Positions 34,557-38,034 of a DNA stretch of 38,034 bases are shown piece by piece. The position numbers and the translations under genes are program-made. The stretch covers positions 1-38,034 of the forward strand of contig CAMFHT010000005.1 of assembly GCA_945952245.1 (NCBI GenBank). The letters are read 5' to 3'. The notes under the pieces are model-generated. The model made no database searches. It was not told where the DNA came from and saw only the letters and a program-made list of their open reading frames with translations. Each line of letters starts with the position of its first letter. Within the stretch, counting starts at the first letter, position 1. Source of the stretch: an uncultured Rhizobium sp. GTDB taxonomy: Bacteria; Pseudomonadota; Alphaproteobacteria; Rhizobiales; Rhizobiaceae.

Positions 34557-35036
34557 ATGACCATCAACGTAGCCGCGGGCGATCTGACCCGGCGCACCCA
34601 GGCGATCGTGGATCGCCTGATCGGACTGGAAGGGCCGCTTCTGCCCATCCTCCACGAGGTGCAGGACGAGTTCGGCTTCGTGCCGCAGGAAGCGCTGCCG
34701 GTCATCGCCGAGGCACTGAACCTCTCGCGCGCCGAAGTGCATGGCGTCATGACCTTCTACCACGACTACCGCAACCACCCGACGGGCCGCCACGTGCTGA
34801 AGCTCTGTCGGGCGGAAGCCTGCCAGTCCATGGGCGGCGATGCGCTGGCCGAGCGGGTCAAGAAGGCGCTTGGCATCGATTTCCACCAGACGACGCTCGA
34901 CGGGTCCGTGACGCTGGAACCGGTCTTCTGTCTCGGGCTCTGTTCCTGCGCGCCGGCAGCCATGCTGGACGGCGCTATCCACGGACGCCTCGACCACGAG
35001 ACCGTCGATGCCCTAGTGCAGGAGGCCCGCCAATGA
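34557..35036 (+). CDS. fdsG: NAD-dependent formate dehydrogenase gamma subunit
   Basis: A NuoE-like [2Fe-2S] subunit of 159 aa of the soluble molybdenum formate dehydrogenase, which carries electrons between the catalytic subunit and the flavin subunit. The thioredoxin-fold cluster ligands are visible as CRAEAC (about residues 83-88) and CLGLCSCAPA (about 124-133). A helical N-terminal domain with LHEVQDEFGFVP is typical. The ATG at 34557 follows GGGAGGG. The stop overlaps the fdsB start by four bases (ATGA). The product acts in the cytoplasm as part of the FdsABG complex. Confidence 0.93.
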   Translation: MTINVAAGDLTRRTQAIVDRLIGLEGPLLPILHEVQDEFGFVPQEALPVIAEALNLSRAEVHGVMTFYHDYRNHPTGRHVLKLCRAEACQSMGGDALAERVKKALGIDFHQTTLDGSVTLEPVFCLGLCSCAPAAMLDGAIHGRLDHETVDALVQEARQ

Positions 35037-36589
35037 CCGTCAAGATCTACGTTCCCAAGGATGCAGCAGCCGTCGCCTGCGGTGCGGACCGTGTTGCCGC
35101 CAAGCTTGGCGAGGCCATCAAGGCCCGCAACCTCGACGTCGTGATCGTCCGCAACGGCTCGCGCGGCATGCACTGGCTGGAGCCGCTCGTCGAAGTCGAG
35201 ACCGCCTCGGGCCGTATTGCCTATGGTCCGGTCAAGGTCTCCGATGTCGACAGCCTGATCGGTGCCGGCCTCGCCGAGGGCGGCGCCCATGCGCTGTCGC
35301 TTGGCCTGACCGAGGACATTCCCTTCCTCAAGAACCAGACCCGCCTGACCTTCGCCCGCTGCGGCGTGATCGATCCGCTTTCGCTTGCCGACTACAAGGC
35401 GCATGGAGGCCTCAAGGGTCTCGAGCGCGCTGTCGCCATGACGCCGATCGACGTCGTCAAGGAAGTCACCGACAGCGGCCTTCGTGGCCGCGGCGGCGCG
35501 GGCTTCCCGACCGGCATCAAGTGGAAGACCGTGCTCGACGCCGTCGATGACCGCAAGTACATCGTCTGCAATGCCGACGAAGGCGATAGCGGCACCTTCG
35601 CCGACCGCATGATCATGGAAGGCGATCCCTTCGTGCTGATCGAAGGCATGGCGATCGCCGGCATCGCGACCGGCGCCACCAAGGGCTTCATCTACATCCG
35701 CTCCGAATATCCGCATGCGATCGAGACCATGAGCCGCGCCGTCGAGCTTGCCCGCGCAGCCGGCATCCTCGGTGTTTCGGTCCTCGGCTCGGCCAATGCC
35801 TTCGACATGGAGGTGCGTGTCGGCGCCGGTGCCTATGTCTGCGGCGAGGAAACGGCTCTGCTGAATTCGCTTGAAGGCAAGCGTGGCGTGGTTCGCGCCA
35901 AGCCGCCGCTTCCGGCCCATAAGGGCCTGTTCGGCAAGCCGACCGTGATCAACAACGTGATCTCGCTCGCCTCCGTCCCGGTCATCATGGAAAAGGGTGC
36001 TGCCTTCTACCGCGATTTCGGCATGGGCCGTTCGCGCGGCACCATCCCGCTGCAGATCGCCGGCAACGTGAAGCATGGCGGGCTCTACGAGACCGCCTTT
36101 GGCCTGACGCTCGGCCAGATCATCGACGATATCGCAGGCGGTACGGCGACGGGCCGTCCGGTCAAGGCCGTGCAGGTCGGCGGTCCGCTCGGGGCCTATT
36201 TCCCGCGCGCCCTCTTCGACACGCCGTTTGACTACGAAGCCTTCGCGGCGAAGGACGGCCTGATCGGCCATGCCGGCATCACCGTCTTCGACGAAAGCGC
36301 CGACATGCTGAAGCAGGCCCGCTTCGCCATGGAATTCTGCGCCGTCGAAAGCTGCGGCAAGTGCACGCCCTGCCGCATCGGCTCGACCCGCGGCGTCGAA
36401 ACCGCCGACAAGATCGCCCGTGGCATCGAACCCGAGAAGAACAAGGCGCTGTTGACGGATCTCTGCAACACGATGAAGTTCGGTTCGCTCTGCGCACTCG
36501 GCGGCTTCACGCCCTATCCGGTCATGAGCGCGATGACGCACTTCCCAGAAGATTTCTCGCCGGCTCCCATGGTGGAGGCCGCCGAATGA
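35033..36589 (+). CDS. fdsB: NAD-dependent formate dehydrogenase beta subunit
   Basis: A NuoF-like flavin subunit, 518 aa, that carries FMN and a [4Fe-4S] cluster and reduces NAD+. The NADH/FMN site GLRGRGGAGFPTGIKW is near residues 147-162, and the FMN region ADEGDSGTFADRM follows. The C-terminal cluster ligands are in ESCGKCTPCR with a later Cys in FGSLCALGG. The N-terminal 100 or so residues form a thioredoxin-like segment usual for FdsB. The gene overlaps fdsG at the 5' end and the DUF4287 gene at the 3' end, each by four bases, so all three are translationally coupled. Confidence 0.95.
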   Translation: MTVKIYVPKDAAAVACGADRVAAKLGEAIKARNLDVVIVRNGSRGMHWLEPLVEVETASGRIAYGPVKVSDVDSLIGAGLAEGGAHALSLGLTEDIPFLKNQTRLTFARCGVIDPLSLADYKAHGGLKGLERAVAMTPIDVVKEVTDSGLRGRGGAGFPTGIKWKTVLDAVDDRKYIVCNADEGDSGTFADRMIMEGDPFVLIEGMAIAGIATGATKGFIYIRSEYPHAIETMSRAVELARAAGILGVSVLGSANAFDMEVRVGAGAYVCGEETALLNSLEGKRGVVRAKPPLPAHKGLFGKPTVINNVISLASVPVIMEKGAAFYRDFGMGRSRGTIPLQIAGNVKHGGLYETAFGLTLGQIIDDIAGGTATGRPVKAVQVGGPLGAYFPRALFDTPFDYEAFAAKDGLIGHAGITVFDESADMLKQARFAMEFCAVESCGKCTPCRIGSTRGVETADKIARGIEPEKNKALLTDLCNTMKFGSLCALGGFTPYPVMSAMTHFPEDFSPAPMVEAAE

Positions 36590-36810
36590 GCGAGACCGAG
36601 AAGGTGAAAGGTCCGGCCTCCTACTTTCCTTCGATCGAGAAGAAGTATGGACAGCCGATCGCTCACTGGCTCGACCTCGTTCGCGCGCAAGACGGCATGG
36701 CCCACATGCAGGCCGTGAATTTCCTGAAGGAAACCCATGGCCTCGGCCATGGCCATGCCAATGCAATCGTCGCTCACGTTTTCGCCGAGAAGAACAGGGA
36801 CAAAGGCTGA
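36586..36810 (+). CDS. DUF4287 small protein within the formate dehydrogenase operon
   Basis: A cytoplasmic protein of 74 aa with the DUF4287 pattern: SYFPSIEKKYGQPIAHWL in the first half and HGLGHGHANAIVAHV in the second. It has no signal peptide, membrane helix or metal-cluster cysteine. The start overlaps the fdsB stop (ATGA), and fdsA begins 55 bases later, so it is clearly part of the fds operon. It is not the delta subunit FdsD, which is also small but has a different sequence. The function is unknown; the glycine/histidine-rich motif and the coupling to fdsB suggest a role in assembling or tuning the dehydrogenase, though this is only inference from position. Confidence 0.85.
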   Translation: MSETEKVKGPASYFPSIEKKYGQPIAHWLDLVRAQDGMAHMQAVNFLKETHGLGHGHANAIVAHVFAEKNRDKG

Positions 36811-36865
36811 TGAAAAGCTTCACCCGACCTTCCTCTCCGGCTGCATCTTCAAAAGGATAATCCCG

Positions 36866-38034
36866 ATGGGTCTCGTACACGAAATCGACTACGGCACGCC
36901 CGCCTCGAAATCCGAAACTATGGTGACGCTGACGATCGACGGCGTTTCCATCACCGTGCCGGAAGGCACCTCCGTCATGCGCGCCTCGATGGAAGCCGGC
37001 ATTCAGGTGCCGAAGCTCTGTGCCACAGACATGGTCGATGCCTTCGGTTCGTGCCGCCTCTGTCTCGTGGAAATCGAGGGCCGGATGGGCACGCCCGCAT
37101 CCTGCACCACGCCGGTCGCGCCCAACATGGTCGTGCACACCCAGACCGGCAAGCTCAAGGACATCCGCAAGGGCGTGATGGAGCTCTACATCTCCGACCA
37201 CCCGCTTGACTGCCTGACCTGCGCCGCCAACGGCGATTGCGAGCTGCAGGACATGGCCGGCGCCGTCGGCCTGCGTGACGTCCGCTACGGCTATGACGGC
37301 GACAACCATGTCCGCGCCCGCAACAATGGCGCAATCAACGCCAAGTGGATGCCGAAGGACGAATCGAACCCGTACTTCACCTACGACCCGTCCAAGTGCA
37401 TCGTCTGCTCCCGCTGCGTCCGCGCCTGCGAGGAAGTTCAGGGCACGTTCGCGCTGACGATCGAGGGCCGCGGCTTCGAAAGCCGTGTCTCGCCCGGCAT
37501 GCACGAAGACTTCCTCTCCTCCGAATGCGTCTCCTGCGGGGCCTGCGTGCAGGCCTGCCCGACCGCGACGCTGACGGAAAAGTCCGTGATCGCCATTGGC
37601 CAGCCGGAACATTCCAAGGTGACGACCTGCGCCTATTGCGGCGTCGGCTGCTCCTTCAAGGCGGAAATGCGCGGCGAGGAACTCGTGCGCATGGTGCCGT
37701 GGAAGGATGGCCAGGCAAACCGTGGCCATTCCTGCGTCAAGGGCCGCTTCGCCTATGGCTATGCTACGCACAAGGACCGCATCCTGAACCCGATGATCCG
37801 CGAGAAGGTCTCCGACCCGTGGCGTGAAGTCACCTGGGAGGAAGCCTTCGCCCACGTGGCCTCCGAGTTCAAGCGCATCCAGTACCAGTATGGCCGCGAC
37901 TCGATCGGCGGCATCACCTCCTCGCGCTGCACCAATGAAGAAACCTTCCTGGTGCAGAAGCTGATCCGCGCCGGCTTCGGCAACAACAATGTCGATACCT
38001 GCGCCCGCGTCTGCCATTCGCCGACCGGCTATGG
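36866..38034 (+). CDS. fdsA: NAD-dependent formate dehydrogenase alpha (catalytic) subunit, cut by the contig end
   Basis: The first 389 residues of the catalytic molybdenum subunit (full length would be about 950 aa); the window ends inside the gene, so no stop is seen. It starts MGLVHEIDYGTP with AAGGA about 9 bases upstream. In order it shows a plant-type [2Fe-2S] domain (FGSCRLC), the NuoG-type HPLDCLTCAANGDC motif, two [4Fe-4S] ferredoxin motifs (CIVCSRCVRAC and CVSCGACVQAC), and the cluster of the molybdenum domain beginning CAYCGVGC. The last visible motif, RVCHSP, contains Cys383, the expected molybdenum ligand, so it is a cysteine and not a selenocysteine enzyme. It oxidises formate to CO2 and can work in reverse. 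Confidence 0.95.
   Translation, partial: MGLVHEIDYGTPASKSETMVTLTIDGVSITVPEGTSVMRASMEAGIQVPKLCATDMVDAFGSCRLCLVEIEGRMGTPASCTTPVAPNMVVHTQTGKLKDIRKGVMELYISDHPLDCLTCAANGDCELQDMAGAVGLRDVRYGYDGDNHVRARNNGAINAKWMPKDESNPYFTYDPSKCIVCSRCVRACEEVQGTFALTIEGRGFESRVSPGMHEDFLSSECVSCGACVQACPTATLTEKSVIAIGQPEHSKVTTCAYCGVGCSFKAEMRGEELVRMVPWKDGQANRGHSCVKGRFAYGYATHKDRILNPMIREKVSDPWREVTWEEAFAHVASEFKRIQYQYGRDSIGGITSSRCTNEETFLVQKLIRAGFGNNNVDTCARVCHSPTGY

Noticed and set aside
34766-38017. A 1083-codon open frame on the minus strand opposite fdsG, fdsB and fdsA
   Set aside because: It lies antisense to genes with clear family motifs. Stop-free antisense frames are expected in high-GC, third-position-biased DNA, and its translation is low-complexity His/Asp/Arg/Gly-rich.

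Overview
The window reads as an assembled contig from an alphaproteobacterium of the Hyphomicrobiales, most likely Rhizobiaceae (Rhizobium, Agrobacterium, Shinella or a close relative). The reasons are the high-GC third-position-biased coding sequence, a C4-pathway 5-aminolevulinate synthase with an FNR/FixK-type box, a glycerol ABC locus in the order glpR-D-S-T-P-Q-U-V known from Rhizobium leguminosarum, a form II CO-dehydrogenase-like S-L-M cluster, and an NAD-dependent molybdenum formate dehydrogenase (fds) operon. Genus assignment is inference. Bases 1-51 are not genomic: they are an Illumina Nextera P5/i5/Tn5 mosaic-end adapter left at the contig edge. The right edge cuts fdsA.

Layout. 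0.2-4.1 kb: cell-wall and metal genes. A lipoprotein L,D-transpeptidase is overlapped by a TusA-like sulfur carrier; convergent to them is a D-alanyl-D-alanine carboxypeptidase with a lysine-rich tail, overlapped by a His-rich COG0523/CobW GTPase. 4.2-9.2 kb: an M20 amidohydrolase, tRNA-Arg(CCT), a small two-helix membrane protein, dxr of the MEP isoprenoid pathway, and an SbmA/YddA-type ABC protein whose ATPase motifs are badly decayed. 9.3-14.5 kb, minus strand: hemA with an anaerobox, then the form II molybdenum hydroxylase operon coxS-L-M. 14.6-21.4 kb: a glycine-zipper lipoprotein followed by tamA and tamB, the outer-membrane assembly module. 21.4-24.8 kb: an Lrp/AsnC regulator divergent from arginase and ornithine aminotransferase (arginine to glutamate semialdehyde), then an isolated cheW. 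24.9-33.3 kb, minus strand: the glycerol regulon. 33.4-38.0 kb: a LysR regulator followed by fdsG-fdsB-DUF4287-fdsA.

How the genes work together. The glp genes import glycerol (binding protein GlpV, permeases GlpP and GlpQ, ATPases GlpS and GlpT, small membrane protein GlpU) and oxidise glycerol 3-phosphate (GlpD) under the DeoR-type repressor GlpR; no glycerol kinase gene lies in the window. GlpS and GlpT carry complementary motif defects that predict one working and one degenerate ATP site. The fds genes encode a soluble formate:NAD+ oxidoreductase, with an unexplained DUF4287 gene embedded between its subunits. Repeated CGAAA elements precede both glpD and glpR.

Most of the window is conserved, ordinary chromosomal content. 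There is no phage, insertion sequence, CRISPR array or defence island, and I found no clear candidate for an entirely new system. The best leads are the decayed ABC ATPase, the asymmetric GlpS/GlpT pair, the DUF4287 gene in the formate dehydrogenase operon, and several regulatory structures.
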